Source: Ottelia alismoides (taxonomy: Eukaryota > Streptophyta > Magnoliopsida > Alismatales > Hydrocharitaceae). Taken from it: 64,000 nt of DNA. Position 1 is the first letter of the stretch; each line of letters begins with the position of its first letter. Where the stretch lies: NCBI GenBank assembly GCA_037367405.1, contig JAZKJV010006046.1, positions 124,001 through 188,000 of the forward strand, given 5' to 3'. Shown here one piece after another: positions 10,429-22,440 of this stretch. The position numbers and the translations under genes are program-made. Below the pieces are notes generated by a model. The model searched no databases. It was given only the letters and a program-made list of their open reading frames with translations, and had not been told where the DNA came from.

Positions 10429-11280
10429 CTATAATCTCAACCGGATCATCTTTTCATAAAAAGGCCCGAATTCCCGAATAAAAGCAATCAAGTCAAATTC
10501 GGCCCTTGTCTCATTCGAATCTAAATGAACAGGAGCGGACACATCAGTGGAAGAAGTCGAAACATGTCTGTCCTGTATAGTCTCTAAGTCTGCCCTCCGC
10601 TCAATTGTATCAATCGTGTAAATCTCGTTGATGTCATCAACACAACGCCAAGTCCCAGAAGAAGGAACTCCGAGTTCCATGCTTTCCGAGGCTTCCTCCA
10701 CAAAAAGGAATTATTGGGTCTCAGTGGAATCCAATAAACAACAAAATTCTTTGATAGTCTCATCAAGGTCATGGTCCTCAGGGTCAGCCAGAACATGTGT
10801 GGTCGCATCAGGTGTAGGTCTCTGGTCAACTGTGGGTGCAGTGATCAACACTTCTCTCTCGTCAACATGACAGAAGCGAATATCTCCTGATCGATAATCA
10901 ATAACGACCCTCGCAGAGGTGAGGAATGGTCGTCCCAGGATGATTGGAGAGTGCTCCCCTGTGGAGGTCTCCATGGGCAATACTACAAAATCATCATGGT
11001 AGCTCGTGCCGTGAATCGAGATGACGGCATTTTCAAGGATACCCTTCGGCCTCTTTATTGATCCATCAGCAAACTGAACGATCATCCTGATCTTCTTGAG
11101 AGGCCCTAAGTGAAGAGATTGTACCAGCGAGAAGGGTAATATGCTAATCAAAGCACCACTGTCTAGGAGAGTGTGATCACAAGTATGGTCAGAGATGGTG
11201 CAAGTGATGAAAGGGGTAGCTGTGTTCTTCTTCCGAGGAATGGGACGGTGCGTGATGGCGTGGGCAATGGCCATGGTCAT
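10429..11280 (-). pseudogene. Element A retropepsin-like protease with acidic tail
   Basis: One minus-strand frame runs from an ATG at 11280 to 10429 with a single stop near 10711. Residues about 30-125 look like an Athila-type aspartic protease: LLDSGALISILP (active-site DSG), LHLGPLKK, VQFADGSIKRP, DDFVVLPME and IILGRPFLTSARVVID. The frame continues with an Asp/Glu-rich tail of about 150 residues that ends FYEKMIRLRL. The frame also extends upstream of 11280 through one stop to a segment that ends in a basic PKKRK. In autonomous relatives the protease is followed by RT; here it is not. The stop makes the full frame non-functional as a single protein, though the protease part alone is open. 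Confidence 0.8.
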
Positions 11281-11405
11281 AATGTGACGCTCAGATATGC
11301 TCCTCTACTTTCTCTTCTTGGGAAGAGGAGCAGATAAATCAGTCATGGCCTGCTGAAGTGGGGCACTGATAATCTCATGAATGGTGGCCACCACTTCAGG
11401 TTCAG
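11281..11405 (-). pseudogene. Element A segment upstream of protease, same frame, one stop
   Basis: The minus-strand frame of the protease continues here as a short segment with TEPEVVATIHEIISAPLQQ and a PKKRK cluster, then a stop just before RSISERH and the ATG at 11280. It is probably the end of the gag-pro linker. Confidence 0.5.
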
Positions 11406-11660
11406 TCAACATTTTTTGAATTTTTGGACCTCCTCCATACAAAGGACGAAGTCAGAATCATCATATACAAGAGGCATGTCAAGAGCAGTCTGTACAGCGG
11501 CATCCTCAGGGTCAAAGGTGGGACAAGGTGTGAGAGCTTGTGTAGGTGAATGATCTGGCAAATGGTACCTCTCCTCATAGTCTGAATCGGCCAATGATCT
11601 CCCAATCTCTTTTTGTGTTTTTAAATTTTTCTCATTTTTTGTATTTTGGGCGATTGCAAG
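11406..11660 (-). pseudogene. Element A gag-pro linker fragment
   Basis: A minus-strand frame (11594-11406, 62 codons) is acidic and begins ADSDYEERYHLPDHSP. It ends in KFKKC at a stop, one frame away from the protease frame, so a frameshift separates them. By composition it resembles the acidic linker of element B at 392-646. Confidence 0.5.
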
Positions 11661-11668
11661 CTCTCATG

Positions 11669-12022
11669 CTAATCCTCAAATGATTCCAAATCAGATCGTG
11701 AAAGATCAATGTGGCTCTTATTCATGCAGGTGAGGTCGTCTATCCTCGACTTCATTTGCTCCATGAACTGGGTCAAGGTCTCAAGTGTGGACATTGTGAG
11801 AGGTGACTCCAACAGATCAGACTCGGGTGGATGTGAAGGTGGGAAATAAGGAGGTGGTGGTGGATGTGGGTAGAAGTCCGAGGTCTTATGATGCGGCTGA
11901 GGCGGGTATGTGCAAAAGTCAGAAAAAATAGGAGGAGAGTCCTCCTGATACAAGGGAGGTGGACTAGCTGAAGTGAATGAGGGATCCGCAAAGTTCGGAT
12001 AAAATACACTCCAGGGGTCCAT
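11669..12022 (-). pseudogene. gag: Element A Gag N-terminal fragment, proline-rich
   Basis: A 117-codon minus-strand frame starts at a genuine ATG (12022) placed at the expected gag start below the leader. It begins MDPWSVFYP, continues with a proline/histidine-rich stretch, and ends with an amphipathic segment containing LETLTQFMEQMKSRIDDL, which could be coiled-coil. The conserved gag core seen in B and D (HGQ, FPFSL, CPHHGI motifs) is missing, so most of gag has been lost. I see no independent function. Confidence 0.55.
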
Positions 12023-13370
12023 CTCAAAACAAATAAAAATGATCAGGAGAGCACGACGGTCAAGTCAAGAGAAGTGAGAGAAAGGCTCAAATGTGCAGAA
12101 GCGATCTAGGACACACAAAAAACAATCACAAACAAAAAAAATGAAAATAATACAAGCCCTCAATTCACCTACTCGACTCGGTAGAGACCGAAAAGTCGGT
12201 CTTTATATCTTGTCTGTTTTAGAGTAAGGTAAGAAGTCAAAATATTGCACAAACACTTAGGGGTTGAATGGGATTTGGGCACTAACCTTAGTTTGCGTGA
12301 GCAATGTAAAACGAAGACAATGAGGGGATTACTCGCCCCAAGAGAATTTTTCTTTTGGTCTTTTTTAGGGTCAAGTAATATTAACAGTCTTGATTTTATT
12401 GGTTATCATCTTTTTTGAATTTTTAATGAGAATGCACGATCCTATCGGGGATTCAATTCTTTTAAGCACCTAGGTTGGCAAAATCAGAGGGAGAGTCGAA
12501 AAAGCAATGCAAGCGGCAAATCAATGATGTATGCTAAAGAGAAGTGCTCACCTTGCCTCAAGCATTCTACATGCAAAGATGCTCAGCAGAATTGAAACCT
12601 ATCTATATACAAATGCAAACCGATGAAATCGCCCTAAGTGTGAGAAGCTGCTATTAGCGTGAAGCACCACAAGTCGGTCACAGATCTTCAATCCAGGATT
12701 CCTGTCTAGGCTCACCCCTCCTCCTCTCGACACATTGAGTTCAGGAGCAGCGCTTGGCAGGGTGGGCTCGCGGCACGAAGGCTCGAAGATGATGAGGCGA
12801 CTGTTTAAAGTTTTAAACTAAGTCCAAAGCGCACTATAGGTACATGCAAGATATTAAGGTGTTTGGACCTAATTTACTCGATCAAGCAAGCCTAAAAACT
12901 AAGGGCTCATTGCACAGAAGTAAAGAAAAGAAAACAAAACCGAAAAATAGCAAGCGATGAAAACGCGTCAAAACTGCGGTGAGCCACCAACTGAACAAAC
13001 ACTTGGAAATTGGGCCCGAATGTCCAAGAGTCCAAGTACCTGTATTATTACAATAATAGTTGTCTCTCTCTCACTTAAAGTACAAAAATAAATACAAGAA
13101 AATAAATGCTATAACTAAAAATGGAGCTCGGTCTTCAAAATTCCTCTTTGTCTCCTCGGTGCTCGGCTGGCAGATGCCGGTTTCATGTGGGTGCCCAGGT
13201 GCCTAGGGTGGAGCGCCTCCCTCGATCCGCGATACCTCGCACAAAGTCAACAAAGAGATGGGTTAGACAACTCAACAAGATATATCAAAAATAGAGAAAA
13301 AATATGAATGGCAATTATAGGCAAATAATCACAATCAAGCAAAAAGCTGATCTATGCGATGTTGCTCCAT
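12023..13370 (-). other. Element A 5' leader, noncoding
   Basis: This is about 1.35 kb between PBS and the gag fragment. It carries the ACTCGACTCGGTAGAGACCG-type segment (about 12170-12215) also found upstream of gag in B. A segment around 12540-12640 (with AATTGAAACCTATCTATATA) has relatives in D (46260-46310) and C2 (31080-31130). No frame or RNA gene is supported. Confidence 0.65.
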
Positions 13371-13383
13371 GGCAACAACGCCA
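13371..13383 (-). promoter_or_regulatory. Element A primer-binding site, tRNA-Asp type
   Basis: The plus strand reads GGCAACAACGCCA, which matches the 3' end of plant tRNA-Asp (GGCAACGGCGCCA) at 11 of 13 positions. Two bases (TT) separate it from the LTR's TG at 13386. Minus-strand DNA synthesis would start here. A tRNA-Asp primer is known for Athila elements. Confidence 0.88.
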
Positions 13384-13385
13384 TT

Positions 13386-16300
13386 TGATAATCGAGAAAT
13401 CGGCGGTCTAATATGTCTCGCACAAGGTGGAGACAAAGTTGCTGTGGCGACCGTGCGAAATCCGATTAAAACAACAATTAACCCACAACAATCAAATAAG
13501 ACAATCAAAGTGAATGTGCGGAGTTAAAATTTATTATAACTCTACAACAAAGATGTGTATAGGTTCAAGTATGTGTAGAGTTCGAACACAGGGAGCAGAC
13601 AACTAGAACGAGGCAAAATGCTCAAAAATGTGTGAATGCGAATATTTGTCTATCTATGCTATGTATTTGTGGGTTTTAGTTTTATATTTTTTATTTTTTT
13701 ATTTTTTATTTTATATTTTTGTATTTTGATTTATAATTTACTAATTTTATATTTTCTTTTTATATTTTATATTTTTTTATTTTCTTATTCTTTAAATAGG
13801 AATATATATACAATATAAGAAAAGTGAGGATAAGGTATTTATAAAAATAAATAAAAATAACTAAAATTTAGAAAATAAAACATTTTTGGTCTTTTTATAA
13901 TTTTATAATAATTTCGTGATTTTTCTATATTTTTTTTAATTTCATTGGTTTTTTTAAAGTCAAAAATACTGAAAAGTGGAGAAAATAAAGATCTGAAACT
14001 AAAATGGAGAAATAAAATAGAAAACATCAACAAAAATTCTCCAAATTATTTTTCAATTAAAGATATTAAAATAAGGAAAATTCCGACACAAAGATTATAT
14101 TTTTAGAATTATTTATGGATTTTTAATATTTTTATGAAGATTTCTAGAGTTTTCTAATTTTTATGGGTTTTCTTTTGTATTTTTTTATGATTTTCGGTCC
14201 GGAGTTAAAATAAACTAAAGTATGAAAAATATTTTTTTAGATTTTTATGATGTGTTTTTTATAATTTTTATGGATTTTATAATGCAAACAGTGCTGAAAA
14301 TGGTTGTTTTTGAATTTTATAAATATTAAAATGCAATAAAAATGAAAAATAAAAAATGGCATGAATCTACAGCTAAACATGAGCTTATACTGATTTTTGT
14401 GGATTTTTTAGGATTTTGTAAAGGCATGCAATAAATATAAACAACAAAAAGGAACTACACCCTAGTAGGGGTATAAACGTAAATAGAGCACAGTCCAGGG
14501 GTTCGCATGCAAATTATCCACAAAAATTATAACTAATTAGAAACTTTATAGGACTAAATGTTAATACCTAGAAACCCAAGGGCGTGGGTGCAAAAACGCT
14601 AGAGACCACGTGACACGCACGTGGTCTGGCGAGGACGAAAACACAATATTCAAAAACTCTGGGGTCTAATATGCAATATTTCCAGAAATATTTTACTGCA
14701 AATAAAAGTTTTGTGCCTAAAGATAAATATGCAAAACACCGGGATTCCCTTGCAAAATGCCCAGACGCACGTGACGAGCACGTGCACCAGGCGAGGACAA
14801 AAATCAAATATCACAAACTAGGGGGGGTCTTTAGCAAATTTTGCAAAGTTATAACGCGACAGATGAATGTTTGTAGGTTCAGATTCAAATACAAAAATGG
14901 ACTGGGTTTGTAATGCAAAACACCCAATCCTAAGAAGGATCCGACACTGCAGATTCGTCACTAAAGCCACGTGCCGGCCTCACGAAGCGCGAGACCCTTT
15001 TGCTGATGACGGCCACGATTAGACCCCGGCTGAAAATCGGACAGTGAAGGCTTGCGAGAATCCAACGACCGATGTACGTCTCCAAGAACAGCTGCAGATC
15101 AGACGACCTGAGATGGCGATGGAAGAACTGATGTAGAACTCCGTCCGACTGAACTTCGATCGGCCCCCGCGACCACACAGAAGCTCCTCCGATGCTGCCG
15201 AGATGGGGAATCTTCTCCTGCAGGCCGTCCGCAACTCGTAGGGGCTTCAACAGATCCGGAAGGTCTTCAATGGTCCCAGGCGCGCGAGGACTCCTGGAGA
15301 TGCACTTGGGATGAAACTGGGGCGCAGATGCCCCTTCCAGTCGCGAAACTTGAATAGGCATCACAAAGGCACTTGTGCGGTGCATGCTGGGCATTTATTT
15401 GTGGTTATGGGCGATTGGCACGGTGGAGGGATGGAATATGGTGGCTCGCCGACATGAACTCCGGCGATGGGTGAATGGAGAGATCGAAGCGCAATAAACA
15501 CGGATAAGAAGAGAACAATAAACGTACAACCTAGAGATAGATTAAGAACGAGGAAAAATAAAGAAAGCTACTTCAACGAGCTTAAAAATACAAGAGGAAA
15601 GACCTCTACGACGGAGGTCCGCCGGAGGTGGTGGAACGCACCCTCGCCACGCCTTAGGACTCCTTGATGAAGGTGGAGAATGGCCCTGTCACCGCCTTCA
15701 TCCGAAGCTCCAGAAGGGATGCTCAAGACGGGTCAAAAGAGGTTCAAGGATCGATGGAGGCGATGGGGGGTTTTTGAAAAAATGGTGGAGATGGCTCAAA
15801 GATCGGGGTGGTTCAAGCGAATAAGGAAGATCTTGGAAGATCTACAAGGCCGGCGTGGATCATGGATGAACAGTGAACAAATCTCATGAAGGTACCCTCC
15901 TTCCTCGAGCAACGGTTTGAGGGCGAAAAATTTGAGAAAAGAGGGTCACGGGATGTTCTGACAGGGGGCGCAGGCCTAGGACCAGGGAGTTGACCGGCGG
16001 GTCAGCTACCCAAGCCACCTGGTTGGTTCACGTGGACCAACCAGGAAAAATCCCCGGAAAAACAATTGTAAAATCATTTAAAAATAGAAAACAAATTAAT
16101 TAAATTTTGATTATTAAATAAAAAATGTTTATTAATTTATGAATTATTTTATGGTGATTTTTATTTATTTTTATGAAGTTTATAATTACAAGTTGCCTTT
16201 CTAGACCTATATAGGTATATATATCTATATATTTTATTATTTTATTTTTATTTCGTATATTTAATTTATTTATTTTTGTTTATTATTTTATAAATTTATA

Positions 16301-17171
16301 AATATTTTTATACACTTAAAAGTATTTTTATTTTATTTGTCTAAAGTGTTCTACACACTTAATAAAATAGGAATAGTAATTATATAGGTTTGTATACAGG
16401 TATTATACCTAGGTATGTTATATACAAGTATTTTATTTAGGTTTTTATTCTGATTTTAATGTACAAATATATTATAAGTAAAATTTATAAAATTATAAAA
16501 TTATGAAATTATGAAAATAATTAATAAATAATAAATTGAATATTTTAATATGTACTAGTATACAATAGGGGTCCAAAACTCAAGTTTCAAACCATAGCTC
16601 CGCCAAACGCGAGACCATGTCCATTAAATAGTTTATTTTAAATTATATACAATTAAAGGTGAGTTTGACACATTTCGAGTTTTTATTTGGGAGATACAAG
16701 TCTGGGAATTTGGGATTCTGGAATTTTATTCAGACCATAACTTTTTATCTGTACATTATTTTTGAGTGAAATAAATTTTGTATTTTTCTTTATTTAATTA
16801 TCTACAACTTTCATGTACAAAGTTTCTTTATTGGAGGTATAAAAAGTGGAACAAAAATAGGTCCAACAATGAATAAAGAATGAAGGATATTTTATTGTAT
16901 TTTAGCCCTTATCTCCCCCTACTTTATTCTTTGTCGACCTAGTCATCGAGATGCCTAGGTCTCAGGGTTTCGGGTCATAAAATATTTACAATATTTTATT
17001 CTTTTTTTCTTTTCTTTATTCTATAATTTTGGTATTAAAACCACATTTTATACAATATTTACACTATGATGCATGGATGCTAAAATGCCTAAATTAAGCC
17101 TATTTATACGCATTTACTAGGGTTTTTAAGGCCAAATGATAGAATAAATATGATGAAATGTAGATTCATCA
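13386..17171 (-). repeat. Element A 5' LTR
   Basis: It is the partner of 3652-7423. It opens TGATAATCGAGAAATCGGC and ends TAGATTCATCA, followed by the CCTGG duplication. Internal landmarks repeat in the same order: AT-rich tract (13670-14350), AGGGG/TGCAAATT motifs, CACGTG pairs near 14607 and 14766, GC-rich middle, and the U3 AT-rich tract (16040-16900). The opening ten bases differ from the left LTR more than the rest does. Confidence 0.93.
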
Positions 17172-17176
17172 CCTGG
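17172..17176. repeat. Target-site duplication of element A (right copy), CCTGG
   Basis: It is identical to 3647-3651 and directly follows the CA end of the right LTR. Confidence 0.93.
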
Positions 17177-17451
17177 TGAAATAGACCCTAACAAAAAGAG
17201 TGTGAGGTACAAGTCGGGATGCCCTTAAGGGGCCCCATCTACAAACTGTAAAAATGGGCAAGTGCCCTTTAACTTTTTACAAAGGGAATACAATAAAGTA
17301 AAAAAAATGGCTTCTCGATTCTCAGTTGCGCTGCTCAAATCCTGTAACAGAAATAAAAAACAAAAAGCTATGAAATGAAAAAAAAATGAGATGATGAAAA
17401 GGAGAAAAGAAATCTAAACCTAAGGCTCTAAAATCTACCCTAGCGTTGCCT
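17177..17451 (-). other. Element B 5' leader, part 2
   Basis: This short noncoding segment continues element B after the nested insertion. It leads directly to the PBS (TCTACCC...GTTGCCTCCCC). No gene is present. Confidence 0.7.
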
Positions 17452-17468
17452 CCCCGCCAATGGTACCA
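17452..17468 (-). promoter_or_regulatory. Element B primer-binding site, diverged tRNA-Asp type
   Basis: The plus strand reads CCCCGCCAATGGTACCA, against CCCCGGCAACGGCGCCA for plant tRNA-Asp (four differences). It is followed by a two-base spacer (TA) and the LTR's TG, the same geometry as in A and D. Confidence 0.75.
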
Positions 17469-17470
17469 TA

Positions 17471-20400
17471 TGAAAAACACGACTGATCAACTCATCTAAA
17501 AATAGACAAATACCGTTGTAATGATCAATCGAATTTTATCATAAAATTTATTGTTTTATTTATACTCCTAAAGTAGATGTGAATAGCATTAGTACATGAG
17601 TGTCGAATTCAAGGAGGCAAACTGTTAAAACTAAGGTAAATTATTAGAAAATCTAAGGTAAATGGGTTTCCTAAATTTTTATTTATTTCAGGAGCTTTTC
17701 TGAATTTTTATTTGATTTTATGAATTTTATGTTATTTTTATGATTTTAATATACCTATGTAAAAATATAGGTATAAGTTTTATAGGTATAAGTTTTATAT
17801 TTGGTTTTTATTTAGAAGTTTTATGTGATTTTAGAAAATGTTTTGTAACTTTTATTTGGTTTTTAATGTTGAAAACTAATTATTTATTTAAAATAGAGAA
17901 TTATTTTTATTTTAAAAATAATAAATAGTAAGGAAATATTTTTATTTTATTTTTTTTATCAAAAAGTAGATGAAAATATCTTCGATACGATGTATTATAG
18001 GTATTTATATGATTTTTCTAGAACTCGTTATGAATTTTCAAAGTTTTATGTATTTTGAATTTTTTATTGATTTTAATATTCGATTTTAATTTTGTTTTTT
18101 TTAATATGTAAAATATAGTAAAGTATACGATGGGTAATTTTTTGTAGATTTTTTTAAAGTTTTTATATATTTTTTATTTATTTTGTAAGTTTGGGTATTT
18201 TGTGTATTTTAAAATGAATTATTAAAAATAGAAATTCCATTTAATTTTCAAAACTGACTTAATACTATATAGAGTATAGCACTATATATTTTTATGTATT
18301 TTTATTTTTTTATATTATGTATTTTATTTAATATGTATATACTATTTATAGTATTAACATATAGTAGCGGGGATATGGAAGTAATATACATAAAATAAAT
18401 GGGTCTATGAGTAATATGCAGAAGCTGGAGGGGTATTATTCATAAAAACACAAATTGTCACGTACTTGGGCACGTGTTCTTCACCTGTAGAGACCTGCTC
18501 ATGAATACAAAATATTTGAGGATAATATTTGCAGATGTTCCCTGAAATATCTGCAGATGCACGTGTTGTGCACGTGATGACTTCAGCGGTGGCAATGATT
18601 AATCTGGATCATTGATCGTGGGTTGATCGAACGACTCATATTTGATCTGGAAAAGCTCCTCCTGTTCTTCCTGAATATGGGCTGCAAGTGGCGATTGGTG
18701 CTTCATTCACCGTTGCTCGCATAAGAAGGTGCTCTTCTTCTTCTTCTTCAAATGAAGATGCTTGCAATTCAAGATCTTGATCATATCTCGTTGTTGATGG
18801 TCCAGTGGCTTGATGGTCTGCTGCTTAGTTCGCTTTCAACCTACTCCAATTGTCAAGGAATCTTGCTAGATTAAGGGAGATATGTCAGCAATCTCGGCTC
18901 TCCTGACTGGAATGACCTACGGGAATCAACCACTCTTCTCGATCCATAAAGGATCGGATGCAAATCACACAGGAAATTAGTCAAAAAACTTTGCACTCAT
19001 ATCATGGATTTCAGCACCAAAAAGCATAATAAACATTAATTCTTTTGAGCATGTGACAACTAATTGGTTTCTGCAAGTTGACTAATGGCATTTAAAAACT
19101 ATTTGATATACTTTTCCAGTGATGCATCATATCTAAGATTATAACAGCTCCTCAATTACCTAATAGTCTAAAACAAATCAATCCTGATTTCAATTTGTCT
19201 CACTCCCAAACTCATCAGACCAATCACTCCACAAATCAGATTCATATTACCTGCATACATTATGTGTGATTTCTCATATTAGCAAACAACCATTAAAGTA
19301 AGTAAATGACTCAGATCAACAGAACTTAAGTTGCAATACACCCCGATTCAAAATTAGAACACTTTCAAATCACATATTAGAGCAATTGCCCATACTTGTT
19401 TTAATATTTCCACACCAAAGAAAAATCCATCAAACTAAGCATAATTGATTTTCCAAATCAACTGATGGTTACTAAAGCAAAAAGGCAACCTTTCACATGT
19501 CCTCTTAGACTAAATAACTTTTCTGAGAGAAAAAAAACAATACATGATCCTTTACTTCAGATTATTGCTATCAAGTATTAAGCTCCAGCGACAAGAAAAA
19601 AATCGATCGGATGTACAACCCATAGTTGGTGTGCTACAGAAGATTGAGGTGAACGAAAGGTGTGATTCGTATACAGATCCGAGAATATGTATGATGTGGA
19701 AGAGACGGTGGAAATGGAAACTCCCATAGGTGATGGCGGAAAGTAGCTTAAGCTCAGGCAATGGTTTTTGGAATCAAATCAGGGAAAAAATATAAAGAAA
19801 ACAGAGGGGGATAAGAGGAAATCAGACGAGAAAGAGGATGGATGTTAAATTGAAAGCTACTGGATGAAAGAGAAAGGTTGAAGGAAGTTGCATGGGGATG
19901 CTGGAGCTCGGCAGAGCTCCCACAGGTCGTGGACTCAACCACGGCGGAGGGAGGCTGATCTCATGGTGGTGCAGAGCACATGCCGAAGGCGATCTCGGTA
20001 GACTCCCTCGCTTCATCGCTCAACAACGCTCAACGGTGGATGTCACCCAATCTCTCTCGCTCTGAAACTCACTGGAATGGAGGTGAAAATGGCGGATAAA
20101 TCAAATGAAGGGGTGATCGGGTCCTATTTATAGGGGTCAGATGAGGTGGTTTTCTTGGGGAGCATGACTGATTTATTGGATGAATGGCCTAAAGGACAAT
20201 GGCCGGCTGTTAGGTGGTTGGCCAGAGGAGAAGAAGATGACGGAGAAGGCGGAGGCAAAATAAAGGGGAAAAAGGAACGGACAGAGAAAGGAGAAAGGGG
20301 AAAAAGAGGAAATGGGTAAGAAGGAAGAAAAGGGAGGAGAGAGAATAATTAATTAATTAATTAAAATAAATAATTATTAGTACAATAAATTACTAATTAA

Positions 20401-21385
20401 ATAAAATAAATGAATAAATAATGACTTAATTAATTATGTAATTAATAAATAATAATTAAAGTTTTATTTTTATTTTAATAAAATATTAATGAAGTATAAA
20501 AATATAAGAAATGACCTATATTAAATAAACTAAAATTAATATACATTGTACATTTTATAACAATAGTCCCAAACCCAACTTTTTACATGTTAACTCTGAT
20601 TTTAATGAAATCAGTTTCATTTGATAGATAATTCTATAAAACGAACTTTAAAAGTAACTACGCCCAATTCAGAGTTCATATGGCCGAGATAGGAGGTCCG
20701 GAAATTTAGGGCCACGGCTTCGTGGCTTTGGGATTTATTGATATTTTATTTTAAGTTATATTTTTACATTTTCTACTAATTTTTAGAAATACATTATACT
20801 TATAGTACACATAAACAAAGGGTAAAAGTGAGTTTGGTCAATTTGGTTTTCTATAAATAAATATGAACCTTGGAAGTTGGCTTTTACGGCTTTTTCGGTT
20901 CATTATACTATTTTATTTATCCATTAAATATTTTCCTTATATTTTTATAAGTTAATATGTATTATTATGAACAATTTTCGCAAAGAAAATATTTTAATTT
21001 GAGATGATCTTGATGATAAATAAAATAGGTGAACTATTATAATGTGGAAAATGTTTATATGCATATTTATGGTCTTAATTTTATGACATTTTTATAAATT
21101 ACGATCATTATCTCTCCCTACTTATTTATTTTGTCGACCATGTCAATATTGACCTGGTCTCGGGGTTAGGATCAATTTGTATATATTACATACCTACATC
21201 CTTCATTTCTTATATTTTATTTTTCTCTTTATTATTTTATTTTAGAGAAAATAATTGTTAAATATATAATATTAGCAAATGTGGTAAGAATATTAATTAG
21301 TGAAAATTAGTTAACATTTACATGTATTTTACAAATGATTTTAGCCAAAATGAAAGAATAAAGGCGATGAATCACAGATTCATCA
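17471..21385 (-). repeat. Element B 5' LTR
   Basis: This is a 3.9-kb LTR, from TGAAAAACACGACTGATC just above the PBS to CAGATTCATCA at 21385. Its end has the same TGATGAATC-type sense opening as A, C, D and G. It carries AT-rich tracts (17640-18400 and 20340-21100), a CACGTG pair near 18558-18576, and a TATA box at 20124. A U3 segment around 20560-20660 (CCCAAACCCAACTTTTTACA, ATTTTAATGAAATCAG) is shared with D and G LTRs. The 3' partner lies off the left edge, so the ends rest on PBS geometry and on the shared terminal motif. Confidence 0.85.
20124..20134 (-). promoter_or_regulatory. Element B LTR TATA box
   Basis: The sense (minus) strand reads CCCCTATAAATAGGACC, a strong plant TATA box, about 1.25 kb into the LTR from its sense start. 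Transcription would start about 30 bp further down in coordinates, giving a long R-U5 of roughly 2.6 kb. Confidence 0.75.
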
Positions 21386-22440
21386 CACATGAGTGGGAAA
21401 GATGGAGAGTCTCAATGGTCCACTCCTGAAGCAGGAGAGTTTCTGGTTAGACTTTTTATATATAAGTAACTTAAAAGATATAATATAATTATTTCTTAAG
21501 TTTTTTTAACTTGTATTTCAGAATCGTTATTTGGCACTAGGTGTAGAGAAATGGGGTGGAGATCCTAATAGGGAACAACCACCATTTGATAAAGCAATTT
21601 GGAAACAGGTATGGATAATATTATTTTAGTATATTCAATTTTTAACTATATATTCGTATTAAACAATCAAAAGTTTATTACGTGTTGGAAGAGAGGGATG
21701 TTGTGGCGAACATGAAGTAGGCATTTGTTGGTCTTCCTCCATACTATGTGGAGGAACATCATCATTCCTATTCTTATTATGGCAAATCGTCATATTCATT
21801 GACAAAGTCATCATAGCCATCATCATAGATGGAGTCCCAGATGGCTATGATGGTGGAGAGTGTGACGAAGCTCCAACAAGATTTCTCGACACAAGAAAGT
21901 ATTCTCCTTCTAAACCATAATAATTTCATATTTCAATACCTTCAAATGCATATCATATATATGTATATATATTCCATAATATAGGTCACAAGGTTGTGCA
22001 TCTAAATATGAGGAGATTGAATCAGATGAAAAGGAGGAAAAGAATGACCCAGAAGAAGAGGTACACATATACGCTAAATTTAAGGAGAAAGAAAATGAGA
22101 AAAAGAAAGGAAAGCAGTGTTTAATCTCAAAAATATTCAGATCAAAAAAGAAATTATATATGATTTTTATCTTGTTTTGTAGTGGATTTTTAGCAAATCT
22201 TTTAATCTGTATGAACTTTGAAAATAGAATTAGTTGTACTTGTAATTGTTGAACATTTCAAAAATCTATTGGTATTATATTCAGTTGCTAAATGTGTTGC
22301 ACATACTGAAATTGTATGTAAGTTCAAATATATTATGTGAGTTTAGCATGTACAAGTTACTTGAATTGATTGGATGGATGGCACATTGAAGGTACATTTC
22401 TCAACTCTAATAAGCACATGTAGTGGTTTCTTGGTAGGCT
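21386..22440 (+). other. Unrecognised non-LTR segment with exon-like pieces
   Basis: To the right of B's LTR the plus strand has short open stretches bounded by splice-like signals. One runs from a TTTCAG at about 21521 to a CAGGTATGG at about 21608 and encodes NRYLALGVEKWGGDPNRE and on to FDKAIWKQ. A second around 21825-21920 encodes MESQMAMMVESVTKLQQDF. A third near 21985-22065 is rich in Glu and Lys (EEIESDEKEEKNDPEEE). The pieces could be the tail of a degraded gene or DNA-transposon protein; plant En/Spm-like transposases often end in such Met/Gln stretches, but that is weak. At least one in-frame stop is present between them. No promoter or intact start is seen. Confidence 0.35.

Larger units (their letters stand above)
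3652..17171 (-). mobile_element. Element A: complete non-autonomous Athila-type LTR retrotransposon
   Basis: This is a 13.5-kb element with two LTRs of about 3.77 and 3.79 kb, TG...CA ends, CCTGG target-site duplications, a tRNA-Asp-like PBS at 13371-13383 and a polypurine tract at 7424-7437. The 6-kb interior has gag-like and retropepsin remnants (10429-12022) but no reverse transcriptase, RNase H or integrase, so it would need another element's enzymes. It is oriented on the minus strand and nested in the leader of element B. The LTRs appear about 93-95% alike in the parts I compared, so the insertion is fairly young relative to its neighbours. Confidence 0.93.

Noticed and set aside
10103..10459. 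118-codon plus-strand frame near the A array
   Set aside because: It overlaps the end of the protease frame on the opposite strand, has no recognisable domain, and is a shadow.
13636..13818. 60-codon hydrophobic plus-strand frame
   Set aside because: It comes from the AT-rich LTR tract (runs of TTTTAT). The other LTR has no matching frame.
17172..21385. B LTR as the right end of element A
   Set aside because: A's CA end, CCTGG duplication and match to its left LTR all stop at 17171. B has its own PBS and TG at 17471.
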